From NCBI GenBank assembly GCA_031359995.1, contig JANMAT010000032.1, positions 1-23,927 of the forward strand: a stretch of DNA of 23,927 nt. The letters are read 5' to 3'. Shown in pieces: positions 15,101 through 22,098 of this stretch. The stretch's first letter is position 1; each line of letters opens with the position of its first letter. Under the pieces are notes generated by a model, which saw only the letters and a program-made list of their open reading frames with translations, was not told the DNA's origin and searched no databases. The stretch comes from JANMAT01 sp031359995. Its GTDB lineage: Bacteria; Actinomycetota; Acidimicrobiia; Acidimicrobiales; Ilumatobacteraceae. Both the position numbers and the translations under genes were made by a program.

Positions 15101-16048
15101 GAAGTAGATGATCTTCTCGGCCTTGGACTCGGCCTCGTCGAGGTCGTCGGTGTAGGCGCCGGTCGACAGGTACTTCCAGCCGCCGTCGCACACGATGAAC
15201 GCGATGACGCCCTCGTCGATCTCGGTGGCCACCTTGGCCGCGCCGGCCATGGCGGCACCAGCGGAGATGCCGGCGAAGATGCTGCACTCCTTCACCAGGC
15301 GTCGGGTCCACTCCAGCGACTCGCGGGGCCGCACGACGCGCTTGCGGTCGAGCAGGTCGAACCCGTGCCACGACTCGAACAGCGGCGGGATGTAGCCATC
15401 GTCGAGGTTGCGCAGACCCTCGACGCGCTCGCCGAGCGGGGGCTCGATGGCGATCACCTTGATGTGCGGGTTCTGCTCCTTCAGGTAGCGGCCGGTACCC
15501 ATGAGCGTGCCCGACGTGCCGAGGCCGGCGACGAAGTGGGTGATCTCGGGCAGGTCGCGCCAGATCTCGGGGCCGGTGCCTTCGTAGTGGGCACGCGGGT
15601 TGGCGTCGTTGGCGTACTGGTACGGCATGTACCACTCGGGGTGCTGGGCGTGGAGCTCGAGAGCCCGCTTCACCGCGCCGTTCGACCCCTCCTCCCCCGG
15701 CGTGAGGATGATCTCGGCTCCGAAGATCTCCAGCATCTGGCGCCGCTCGATCGAAACAGAGGTGGGCATCAGGATCTTGATCGGGTAGCCCTTGATCTGG
15801 GCGATGGCGGCGAGCGCGATCCCGGTGTTCCCGGACGACGGCTCCACGATCTGGCGGCCCGGGGTGAGCAGGCCCTCCTTCTCGGCCGTCTCGATCATCG
15901 ACTTGGCGATGCGGTCCTTCACCGAACCGAACGGGTTCTGGCCCTCGAGCTTGCCGAAGATGCGGACGCGGGGGTTCGGGGACAGCACCGATACGTCGAC
16001 CATCGGGGTGTTGCCGATCAGATCGAGCACGTTCTCGTAGACGGCCAT
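15098..16048 (-). CDS. cysM: CysM-type cysteine synthase (O-phosphoserine sulfhydrylase)
   Basis: 316 residues, PLP fold type II. Lys44 lies in NPFGSVKDR, with EPSSGNTGIALA, the glycine-rich loop GLGTSGTLMGTG and the C-terminal GGWKYLSTGAYTDDLDEAES. The stretches YQYANDANPRAHYEGTGPE and DLPEITHFVAGLGTSGTL closely follow my recollection of Mycobacterium tuberculosis CysM, and the LRN segment that carries its phosphate-binding Arg220 is retained (EGLRNLDDG). CysM makes cysteine from O-phosphoserine using sulfide carried as a thiocarboxylate on CysO. The upstream frame extension is not coding: GGAGG precedes the ATG at 16048. It has its own promoter (16101). The neighbour mec is the CysO-cysteine peptidase type, but no cysO lies between them. 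Confidence 0.93.
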   Translation of the reverse strand: MAVYENVLDLIGNTPMVDVSVLSPNPRVRIFGKLEGQNPFGSVKDRIAKSMIETAEKEGLLTPGRQIVEPSSGNTGIALAAIAQIKGYPIKILMPTSVSIERRQMLEIFGAEIILTPGEEGSNGAVKRALELHAQHPEWYMPYQYANDANPRAHYEGTGPEIWRDLPEITHFVAGLGTSGTLMGTGRYLKEQNPHIKVIAIEPPLGERVEGLRNLDDGYIPPLFESWHGFDLLDRKRVVRPRESLEWTRRLVKECSIFAGISAGAAMAGAAKVATEIDEGVIAFIVCDGGWKYLSTGAYTDDLDEAESKAEKIIYF

Positions 16049-16100
16049 GTCGCCTCCAACGCGGTCCGGCGGGCGGACATTCCCGAGGATCCCGATCAGC

Positions 16101-16127
16101 ATTGTACTGAACTCCCCCGGAGGGGGA
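16101..16127 (-). promoter_or_regulatory. cysM promoter with overlapping hairpin
   Basis: On the minus strand, a good -10 box TACAAT (16106-16101) lies about 50 bases before the cysM ATG. Just upstream, in the -35 to -10 spacer, is the inverted repeat TCCCCC-TCC-GGGGGA (16127-16113). It could be a terminator for mec, an operator, or both; there is no T tract and no clear -35 box. Confidence 0.45.
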
Positions 16128-16146
16128 CCCAGCCGGGCTGGCGACG

Positions 16147-16548
16147 TCAGCCGCGGGCCACCGGTTCCTCGGCGATCTGGCCGTCGACGATGCGGTAGCT
16201 GCGCACCACCGGCGCCTCCCGCTTCAGTGAGACGATCACGTAGTGCCAGCCCGGATCGGGCGCGGCGGCCACGTCGGTGGGGCTCGGGTAGGCCTCGGTG
16301 TGGGTGTGGGAGTGCACGACGCCGACGATCTCCCAGCCGTGGTCCTCGGCGTCACGTTCGGCGCGCAGGTGGTCGCGGGGCGACACCGTGTACACGCGCG
16401 CCGACTTCGCCGTGTTCTCGCACGGGTAGAAGGCGGCCACGTGGCCGGCGCCGGGCGGACCGGCCAGCAGGCCGCAGACCTCGAGCGGGTAGCCCGTGTA
16501 GGCCAGGGCGACCATCTCGTCGTGGGCGTGGGGGGCGACGCGCAACAT
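16147..16548 (-). CDS. mec: Mec-type JAMM/MPN+ metallopeptidase
   Basis: 133 residues, a compact JAMM zinc metalloprotease with the complete signature: Glu23 (LEVCGLLAG) and H-x-H-x7-S-x2-D at His79, His81, Ser89 and Asp92 (HSHTHTEAYPSPTD). In mycobacteria Mec cuts cysteine off the CysO-cysteine adduct formed by CysM, and mec-cysO-cysM are neighbours. Here it lies 98 bases before cysM, and the gap cannot hold the roughly 90-residue CysO. There is no ribosome site; TAGCCT lies nine bases before the ATG, fitting near-leaderless translation. Divergent from smpB. The symbol is by family and context. Confidence 0.85.
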   Translation of the reverse strand: MLRVAPHAHDEMVALAYTGYPLEVCGLLAGPPGAGHVAAFYPCENTAKSARVYTVSPRDHLRAERDAEDHGWEIVGVVHSHTHTEAYPSPTDVAAAPDPGWHYVIVSLKREAPVVRSYRIVDGQIAEEPVARG

Positions 16549-16557
16549 CCGAGGGGC

Positions 16558-16583
16558 AGGCTAGGCGAGCGCACCGGTAACCT
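16558..16583. promoter_or_regulatory. Back-to-back near-leaderless promoters of mec and smpB
   Basis: In a 45-base gap, TAGCCT on the minus strand (16563-16558) ends nine bases before the mec ATG, and TAACCT on the plus strand (16578-16583) ends ten bases before the smpB ATG. Neither gene has a Shine-Dalgarno site. The -35 regions would overlap each other. Confidence 0.45.
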
Positions 16584-16593
16584 GACGCACCCC

Positions 16594-17070
16594 ATGCGTC
16601 CCAACGGCACCACGCTCGTGGCCTCCAACCGGAAGGCCCGGCACGACTACGCCATCCTCGACGTCGTCGAGGCGGGCCTCGTGCTGCACGGCAGCGAGGT
16701 GAAGAGCCTCCGCCACGCCCAGGTCCAGCTGGCCGACGCCTACGCCCGCATCGAGCGGGGCGAGTGCTGGCTCGAGGCGCTGCACATCTCGCGCTACTCC
16801 TACGCCCATGGGTTCGGCGACCACCTGCCCGACCGGCGCCGCAAGCTGCTCCTCCACAAGGAGGAGATCGACAAGCTGGCCTCCCGCGTGAACCAGGAGC
16901 GCCTGTCGCTCATCCCCCTGTCCGTCTACTTCAAGGATGGCCGGGCCAAGGTGGAGCTGGCCTTGGCCAAGGGTCGCAAGAAGGGCGACCATCGCGCCGC
17001 CATGGCCGAGCGCGACGCCAAGGCCGAGGTCGCCCGCGCCCTCGGCCGCCAGCGCAAGGGCATGGACTAG
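16594..17070 (+). CDS. smpB: SsrA-binding protein SmpB
   Basis: 158 residues. It binds tmRNA and brings it to ribosomes stalled without a stop codon. Family landmarks in order: LVASNRKARHDYAILDVVEAGLVLHGSEVKSLR, then ADAYARIERGECWLEALHISRYSY, RRRKLLLHKEEIDKL, IPLSVYFKDGRAKVELALAKGRKKGDHR and the basic C-terminal tail RQRKGMD, which enters the mRNA channel. The start MRPNGTTLVASNRKA is normal. Its RNA partner ssrA is at 23539 in the same orientation. Confidence 0.97.
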   Translation: MRPNGTTLVASNRKARHDYAILDVVEAGLVLHGSEVKSLRHAQVQLADAYARIERGECWLEALHISRYSYAHGFGDHLPDRRRKLLLHKEEIDKLASRVNQERLSLIPLSVYFKDGRAKVELALAKGRKKGDHRAAMAERDAKAEVARALGRQRKGMD

Positions 17071-17085
17071 GCCCGGACTGGGCCT
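17069..17085 (+). terminator. Hairpin at the smpB stop
   Basis: AGGCCC (17069-17074), loop GGACT, GGGCCT (17080-17085). The stem begins inside the smpB TAG stop codon and lies in the 40-base gap between convergent smpB and the NTF2-like gene. No T tract; plausible terminator. Confidence 0.4.
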
Positions 17086-17110
17086 CTCCCTCGCGCCGGC
17101 GCCCGTCGGG

Positions 17111-17497
17111 TCAGGCGGCGACCCGCTCCAGCGGGCCGAAGAAGCCGGTGACGACGGCGATGCGGCCGTCGGCGGCCAGGGTGAGGGTGTCGTGGCCCAC
17201 GGCGGCGACGGTGCCGTCGGGCCCGACGAGGTCCCACGCGAGGCGGACCAGGTCGTGGTGGGTGTCGACGTTGCTCGACAGCACGAACCGGTGGCCGGCG
17301 AACTGGGCATCGACGCCGCCCATGAGGGCGGTGAGCTCGTCGTACCCGGTCGTGTCGGCCATGGGGTCGGTGAAGCGGCACTCGGGGGTCCAGGTCGCTT
17401 CGAGGGCGGCCCGACGCTCGGCCGGATCGGTGGCGTTCCAGGCGGCGAGGTAGCGCTCGGCGATGGTGGCGGTGGTGTCGGTTGTGGTCATGGGCAT
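17111..17497 (-). CDS. NTF2-like (SnoaL-like) protein
   Basis: 128 residues with the cone-shaped NTF2-like fold pattern: helix TIAERYLAAWNATDPAERRAALEATW, then ECRFTDP, a GYDELTALM helix and three long strands (HRFVLSSNVDTHHDLVRLAWDLV, GTVAAVGHDTLTLAADGRIAVVTGFFG). Such proteins act as small-molecule isomerases or cyclases, or as carriers; nothing identifies the ligand. The start may be 17497 (GAGG site) or 17491. Divergent from the MmyB-type regulator 81 bases away, which probably controls it. Confidence 0.78.
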   Translation of the reverse strand: MPMTTTDTTATIAERYLAAWNATDPAERRAALEATWTPECRFTDPMADTTGYDELTALMGGVDAQFAGHRFVLSSNVDTHHDLVRLAWDLVGPDGTVAAVGHDTLTLAADGRIAVVTGFFGPLERVAA

Positions 17498-17523
17498 CAC
17501 GATCGGGCCTCGACCGGCGGCAA

Positions 17524-17578
17524 AGCGATGACGTGGGACGTAATGGGACGGGTGACGTCGGGCGCGTACGTTGGCGCC
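17524..17578. promoter_or_regulatory. Putative operator/promoter of the MmyB-type regulator
   Basis: The divergent gap holds repeated GACGT/GGACG half-sites (GACGT at about 17530, GGACGT at 17536, GGACG at 17546, GACGTC at 17554). Next to the start is an inverted repeat GGCGC-N8-GCGCC. TACGTT followed by GGCGCC and the ATG at 17579 is the leaderless arrangement, so a protein bound on the inverted repeat would block the regulator's own start. Confidence 0.35.
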
Positions 17579-18376
17579 ATGGCCACCCCCCGAACCAGCG
17601 CTGGCGAGCTCCTGAAGCAGTGGCGGCTGCGGCGACGCTTCAGCCAGCTCGACCTCGCCACCCGCGCCGAGGTGTCGACCCGGCACCTCAGCTTCGTGGA
17701 GACGGGTAGGGCCAAGCCCAGCCCCGAGATGATCGATCACCTCGCCGAGCACCTCGCCGTGCCGCTGCGGGAGCGGAACCAGATCCTGCTCGCCGCCGGC
17801 TACGCGCCGCGCTACACCCAGCAGTCGCTCGACGACCCGGGCATGGATGCGGTGAGCCACGCGGTCGATCTGGTGCTCGGCGCCCACCCGTACCCGGCCA
17901 TCGTGGTCGACCGCTACTGGAACCTGCTGCGGGCCAACGCGGCGGCGAACCTGTTCCTCGTCGGCCTCGACGAGGAACTGCTGCAGCCGCCCATGAACGT
18001 CATGCGCATCAGCTTGCACCCGGGCGGCCTGGCCCCGCGGGCCACGAACTTCGCCGAGTACGCCGAGCACCTGGTGCTGCGCCTGCGCGAGCAGGTCGAT
18101 GCCACCGCCGACGCGGTGCTGGCCGACCTGCTCGACGAGGTCCTCGGCTACGTGGGCCCGTCGGTGGCCCAGGCCCACGGCTTCGCCGGCGTGGTGATGC
18201 CGTTGGCCATCACCACGCCCGAGGGCGAGGTGCGCATGTTCTCCACGCTGGCCCTCATCGGCTCGCCGCGCGACGTCACCACCGACGAGCTCACCATCGA
18301 GGCGTTCTACCCGGCCGACGCCGAGAGCCGCGAGCGCCTGGAACGCCTCACCGCGCCGGCGCTCAGTGCCCGGTAG
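17579..18376 (+). CDS. MmyB-type XRE-family transcriptional regulator
   Basis: 265 residues. The N-terminal helix-turn-helix (about 8-63: GELLKQWRLRRRFSQLDLATRAEVSTRHLSFVETGRAKPS) is a classical XRE domain. From about 95 it matches the MmyB-like ligand-binding domain: HPYPAIVVDRYWNLLRANAA, MNVMRISLHPGGLAPRATNF, and the end TLALIGSPRDVTTDELTIEAFYPADA. In actinobacteria these regulators bind a small, perhaps fatty-acid-like ligand and commonly control a divergent neighbour, here the NTF2-like gene. Translation starts at the ATG at 17579, probably leaderless. The 3' end overlaps the convergent DsbA-like gene by 14 bases. Confidence 0.92.
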   Translation: MATPRTSAGELLKQWRLRRRFSQLDLATRAEVSTRHLSFVETGRAKPSPEMIDHLAEHLAVPLRERNQILLAAGYAPRYTQQSLDDPGMDAVSHAVDLVLGAHPYPAIVVDRYWNLLRANAAANLFLVGLDEELLQPPMNVMRISLHPGGLAPRATNFAEYAEHLVLRLREQVDATADAVLADLLDEVLGYVGPSVAQAHGFAGVVMPLAITTPEGEVRMFSTLALIGSPRDVTTDELTIEAFYPADAESRERLERLTAPALSAR

Positions 18377-18983
18377 GGCGGTCGCCGAAGTCGGGCGCCT
18401 CGGTGCGCGTGCGCTTGATCTCCCAGAAGTCGGGCAGCGTGGTGACGGTCTGGAACGCGTCCCACAGGCGCAGGTGGTCGGGTGCCTTGGGCACGCGCGT
18501 GATGACGGGACCGAAGGCCCCCACGGTGCGGCCCGCGTGCTCCCAGGCGATGATCGGCGTGCCGACGTCGGCACCGACCAGCGCGAGTCCCTCGTCCATG
18601 CCGGCGCGCACCACCGCGTCCCACGACTCGTCGTCGGCCGCGGCGGCGTGGGCGACGTCGAGGCCGACGGCCTTCAACGCCTCCGCCCCATCCCACAGGG
18701 TCTCTTTGTCGTGGTGGATGCGGGTGCCGTACTCGAGGTAGAGCGACTCGATGGGGCCGTCACCTTCGGCCGTGCGCACCGACTCCATCACGCGCAGCAG
18801 GCCCAGCGTCCAGACGACCTTGTCGTAGAACGGGCTGTCGGGCTGGGTGTCGTTCTTGAACTTCAGGCTGATGGGCTTCCACACCAGCTGCAGGTCTCGC
18901 TCGGGTGCCACCTCGGTGATCCAGCGTGCCGTCACCCAGCACCACGGGCAGATCGGATCCACCCAGAACCGCACTTCGGCCAT
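18363..18983 (-). CDS. DsbA-family protein, Rv2466c (mycothiol-dependent nitroreductase) type
   Basis: 206 residues, no signal peptide, so cytoplasmic. Near the N-terminus is the thioredoxin-like active site DPICPWCW (Cys12, Cys15), followed by a helical insertion (about 50-150) and the cis-Pro segment GTPIIAWEHAGRTVGAFGPVI. The D-P-x-C-P-W-C-W and the later GPVI match the mycobacterial Rv2466c protein as I recall it, a mycothiol-dependent reductase linked to redox stress. A related DsbA-type isomerase is possible. The ATG at 18983 has a GGGGAGG site. It overlaps the end of the regulator gene on the opposite strand. Confidence 0.87.
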   Translation of the reverse strand: MAEVRFWVDPICPWCWVTARWITEVAPERDLQLVWKPISLKFKNDTQPDSPFYDKVVWTLGLLRVMESVRTAEGDGPIESLYLEYGTRIHHDKETLWDGAEALKAVGLDVAHAAAADDESWDAVVRAGMDEGLALVGADVGTPIIAWEHAGRTVGAFGPVITRVPKAPDHLRLWDAFQTVTTLPDFWEIKRTRTEAPDFGDRPTGH

Positions 18984-19059
18984 GACTGCCTCCCCTGTCG
19001 CTCACGCCCTCGTCGACCGCGAATCCTAAGCGGTCGGGTCGGGAATCCAACCCACCGAC

Positions 19060-19560
19060 CTACAAACGGCGACGCGAGCTGACGACGCCGGTGTCGAAGC
19101 CGGCCAGGTGGAGGCCGCCGTGGAAGCGGGCGTGCTCGATCTTCAGGCAGCGGTCCATCACCACGTCCAGCCCGGCGTCGGTGGCCCGCACGGCGGCCTC
19201 GGGGTGCCACAGCCCGAGCTGGAACCACACCGCCTTCGTGCCGATGGCGATGGCTTCCTCGGTGACCGCGGGTAGGTCGTCGTGCCTGCGGAACACGTCG
19301 ACCAGATCGGGCACCACCGGCAGGTCGGCCAGGCTCTGGTAGACGGGGCGGCCCATGATCTCGGACGCCGCCGGGTTGACGAAGTACACGTCGTAGTCGG
19401 CCGACGACGACGTGAGGTACGTCGCCACGAAGTAGCTGGGCCGCGCCGCGTTGGCCGACACGCCGACCATGGCGATCGAGCGCGTGCGCCGCAGCAACGC
19501 CAACCGGTCGCGCGCCGAAGGCTCGGCCCACCCGGGCACCGGGTCGTGCACGCCGGCCAT
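19060..19560 (-). CDS. CoA-binding (YccU-like) protein
   Basis: 166 residues with the Rossmann-type CoA-binding domain: SIAMVGVSANAARPSYFVATYL (28-49), DVYFVNPAASEIMGRPVYQSLADLP, then VDVFRRHDDLPAVTEEAIAIGTKAVWFQLG and DVVMDRCLKIEHAR near the end. Family members bind CoA at the glycine loop; the role is not established. Its ATG overlaps the stop of the O-acetylhomoserine sulfhydrylase gene by one base (TGATG), indicating translational coupling in one operon. Confidence 0.85.
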   Translation of the reverse strand: MAGVHDPVPGWAEPSARDRLALLRRTRSIAMVGVSANAARPSYFVATYLTSSSADYDVYFVNPAASEIMGRPVYQSLADLPVVPDLVDVFRRHDDLPAVTEEAIAIGTKAVWFQLGLWHPEAAVRATDAGLDVVMDRCLKIEHARFHGGLHLAGFDTGVVSSRRRL

Positions 19561-20855
19561 CACGCCAGCTTCCCGGCAGCGGCCAGCGCCTGGTCGAGGT
19601 CCCACACGATGTCCTCCAGGTCCTCGAGCCCGACCGAGATGCGCACCATGTCGGGCGTGACGCCAGCGCGGGTCATCTCGTCGTCGGTGAGCTGCTGGTG
19701 CGTGGTGGACGCCGGATGGATCACCAGCGTCTTGGCATCGCCCACGTTGGCCAGGTGGCTGGCCAGTTCGAGTGCCTCGATGAAGGCGGCACCGGCGGGG
19801 CGGCCGCCCTTCACGCCGAAGGTGAAGATGGCGCCCGGCCCCTTCGGCAGGTAGCGGCGGGCCAGGTCGTGGTAGCGCGAGTCGGGCAGACCGGCGTAGC
19901 GCACCCACGCCACCTGCTGGTGTTGGGCCAGGTGGGCGGCCACCGCCTTGGCGTTGGCCACGTGGCGCTCCATGCGCAGCGGCAGGGTCTCGATGCCGAG
20001 CAGGATCAGGACGGCGTTGAACGGGCTGAGGCAGGCGCCGATGTCGCGCAGCTGGTGGACGCGGAGCTTGGTGCAGTAGGCGTACTCGCCGAAGTTCTCC
20101 CAGTACTTGAGCCCGTTGTAGGCGGGCACCGCCTCGGTGAGCCCCGGGAAGCGTCCCGAGGCCGACCAGTCGAAGCGGCCCGATTCGGTGACGGCGCCGG
20201 CGATGGCCACGCCGTGGCCGCCCAGGAACTTGGTGGCCGAGTGCACCACGATGTCGGCGCCGTGCTCCATGGGCCGGCACAGATACGGCGAGGCGAAGGT
20301 GTTGTCGACCATGAGCGGCAGGCCGTGGGCGTGGGCCACGTCAGCCAGCGCGCGCAGGTCGGCCACGCACCCTGACGGGTTGCCGATGGTCTCGGTGTAG
20401 AGCAGCTTCGTCTCGGGCGTGATGGCGGCGGCGAACGCCTCGGGGTCGTCGGGGTCCACGAACGTGGTGCGGATGCCGAGCTCGGCCAGGGTGGAGCCGA
20501 ACAGGGTGTACGTGCCGCCGTACAGGTTCGACGACGCCACCAGGTGGGAGCCGGCGCCGGCGATGGCGGTGACGGCCATGAACTCGGCCGCCTGCCCGCT
20601 GGCGGTGGCCACCGCGCCGATGCCGCCCTCCAGGCTGGCGATGCGCTCCTCGAGCGCAGCGGTGGTGGGGTTGGCGATGCGGCTGTAGATGTTCCCGTAC
20701 TTCTGCAGGGCGAACAGGTCGGCGGCGTCGGCGGTGTCTTCGAAGACGAAGCTGGTGGTCTGGTAGATCGGCACGGCGCGGGCGCCCGTGGTGGGATCGG
20801 GTCGGCCACCGGCGTGGAGGGCTCGGGTGGTGAAGCCCCAGGATCGGTCGGTCAC
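19560..20855 (-). CDS. metY: O-acetylhomoserine sulfhydrylase (Cys/Met metabolism PLP enzyme)
   Basis: 431 residues from the GTG at 20855. It uses O-acetylhomoserine and sulfide to make homocysteine for methionine. Landmarks: FTTRALHAGGRPDPTTGARAVPIYQTTSF, YGNIYSRIANPT (the Tyr and Arg that bind the neighbouring subunit's PLP phosphate), ATASGQAAE, MVDNTFASPYL and Lys209 in VVHSATKFLGGHG, which binds PLP. The C-terminal HPASTTHQQL is typical of MetY rather than cystathionine synthase. The frame reaches to 20897, but TACGCT sits exactly six bases before the GTG, supporting a leaderless start there. Next to TauE/SafE, probably one sulfur-related set. Confidence 0.92.
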   Translation of the reverse strand: MTDRSWGFTTRALHAGGRPDPTTGARAVPIYQTTSFVFEDTADAADLFALQKYGNIYSRIANPTTAALEERIASLEGGIGAVATASGQAAEFMAVTAIAGAGSHLVASSNLYGGTYTLFGSTLAELGIRTTFVDPDDPEAFAAAITPETKLLYTETIGNPSGCVADLRALADVAHAHGLPLMVDNTFASPYLCRPMEHGADIVVHSATKFLGGHGVAIAGAVTESGRFDWSASGRFPGLTEAVPAYNGLKYWENFGEYAYCTKLRVHQLRDIGACLSPFNAVLILLGIETLPLRMERHVANAKAVAAHLAQHQQVAWVRYAGLPDSRYHDLARRYLPKGPGAIFTFGVKGGRPAGAAFIEALELASHLANVGDAKTLVIHPASTTHQQLTDDEMTRAGVTPDMVRISVGLEDLEDIVWDLDQALAAAGKLA

Positions 20856-20861
20856 GGCCGG

Positions 20862-20883
20862 AGCGTACCGTCGTGGGTAGCGT
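20862..20883. promoter_or_regulatory. Back-to-back leaderless promoters of metY and tauE-like gene
   Basis: On the minus strand TACGCT (20867-20862), six bases and then GTG at 20855. On the plus strand TAGCGT (20878-20883), six bases and then ATC at 20890. Both have the same TANNNT-N6-start geometry within 22 bases. Confidence 0.45.
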
Positions 20884-20889
20884 CGGGCG

Positions 20890-21654
20890 ATCAGCACCTA
20901 CACCCTCCTCGACCACGGGTTCGCCGCGCTCGCCGCCGCGGGCGCCGGCATCGTGAACGCCATCGCCGGCGGCGGCACGCTCATCTCGTTCCCCACGCTC
21001 GTCGCCATCGGCGCGCCCCGCGTGGCGGCCAACGTCACCAACACGGTGGCGCTGTGCCCCGGCTACTTCGGCGGCACCTACGCCCAACGCAAGGATCTGG
21101 CCGACGACCCGGCCCGGTTGCGCCGGCTCGCCGTCGCCGGCGGTCTCGGCGGACTGACCGGTTCCATCCTGCTGCTCGTGACCGGGGAGGCGGTCTTCAC
21201 GCAGCTCGTGCCCTACCTGATCCTGCTGGCGTGCGCCCTGCTCGGCGGCCAGGTCTGGATCCGCAAGGTGCTGCGCATCGGCAAACGGGAGCACGGTGTG
21301 GAATCGCCCGTCACCGCCATGATCGTCACGTACGCGGCGTCGATCTACGGCGGCTACTTCGGCGCCGGCCTCGGCATCATGCTGCTGGCCGTGCTCGGCC
21401 TGCTCTATAGCGAGCCGCTACCGAAGCTCAACGCGCTCAAGCAGGCACTGTCGTTCGTGGTGAACGTGGTGGCCGCGTTGTTCTTCGTGTTCACCGGGAA
21501 GGTGCTGTGGACGCTGGTGATGGTGATGGCACCGGCCAGCCTGCTCGGCGGTTCCATCGGCGGCCGTCTCGTGGGGAAGATCAAGCCGGTCGTGCTGCGC
21601 AGCGTCGTCGTCGCCTACGGCACCGTGCTGGCGATCTGGTACCTGGTGCGCTGA
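20890..21654 (+). CDS. TauE/SafE family permease (sulfite/organosulfur exporter type)
   Basis: 254 residues from the ATC at 20890, or 233 from the first ordinary start, GTG 20953. Hydrophobic segments and the TauE/SafE signatures are visible: AAAGAGIVNAIAGGGTLISFPTL, GAPRVAANVTNTVAL, YGGYFGAGLGIMLLAVLG and KQALSFVVNVVAALFFVF, each repeated in the two halves. It moves sulfite or organic sulfur acids, or related anions, across the inner membrane; the substrate here is unproven but sits beside metY. The first membrane helix needs the codons upstream of the GTG, no ATG, GTG or TTG lies between the in-frame TAG at 20878 and 20953, and TANNNT-N6 leads exactly to the ATC. I therefore prefer ATC as the start. 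Confidence 0.85.
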   Translation: MSTYTLLDHGFAALAAAGAGIVNAIAGGGTLISFPTLVAIGAPRVAANVTNTVALCPGYFGGTYAQRKDLADDPARLRRLAVAGGLGGLTGSILLLVTGEAVFTQLVPYLILLACALLGGQVWIRKVLRIGKREHGVESPVTAMIVTYAASIYGGYFGAGLGIMLLAVLGLLYSEPLPKLNALKQALSFVVNVVAALFFVFTGKVLWTLVMVMAPASLLGGSIGGRLVGKIKPVVLRSVVVAYGTVLAIWYLVR

Positions 21655-21693
21655 GCCCGCCGTGGGGCGGGGTGCAGCTGTCACACTGGTGCC

Positions 21694-22098
21694 ATGGCTG
21701 ACGATCGGTCCATCGGCGATCGGGCGGCGGCCTACCTACGGGCCTTCGCGAGCGGTGACGCCGATGCCGTGGCCGCGTTCGTGACCGAGGGGTTCGTGAA
21801 CGATCATGCCAGCGCGTTGGGCTCCGGCTGCGTGGGGCGGGCCGAGTACCGGCGTCGCCTGCCGGGCTTCTTCACGTCGATGCCCGGGCTGCGCTACGAG
21901 CCGGGCCCGCCCATCGTGGAGGGCGACCGCGTGGCGGCGCCCTACGACCTGCACGCCAACGCCCGTACGCCCGACGACACCGAGGTACCGGTGCACGTGC
22001 GCGGTGTGATGCTGCTGCGCTTCGACGGCGACCTGATCGCCGAGCGGTTGGACGTGTGGGATGCGCTCACGTACCTGCGCCAGACGGGTCAGGCGTGA
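21694..22098 (+). CDS. NTF2-like (SnoaL / ester cyclase-type) protein
   Basis: 134 residues. It opens RAAAYLRAFASGDADAVAAFV, followed by FVNDHASALGSGCVGRAEYRRRLPGFF, the helix-loop of SnoaL-like polyketide cyclases and ester cyclases, and the strands DRVAAPYDLHANARTP and VRGVMLLRFDGDLIAERLDVWDALTYL. His34 and Asp33 are candidate active-site residues by position in the family. CACACT lies six bases before the ATG, weakly leaderless-like. The stop overlaps the next gene's GTG by four bases (GTGA), so the two are coupled and may act on the same compound. Confidence 0.82.
   Translation: MADDRSIGDRAAAYLRAFASGDADAVAAFVTEGFVNDHASALGSGCVGRAEYRRRLPGFFTSMPGLRYEPGPPIVEGDRVAAPYDLHANARTPDDTEVPVHVRGVMLLRFDGDLIAERLDVWDALTYLRQTGQA

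Noticed and set aside
9459..15116. TCAGAAG near both cassette ends as a direct-repeat att site.
   Set aside because: Seven bases only, and each copy is part of a gene's stop and last codons; chance is enough.
20856..20889. SAM riboswitch before the O-acetylhomoserine sulfhydrylase gene.
   Set aside because: The start appears leaderless and the gap to the divergent gene is too short.
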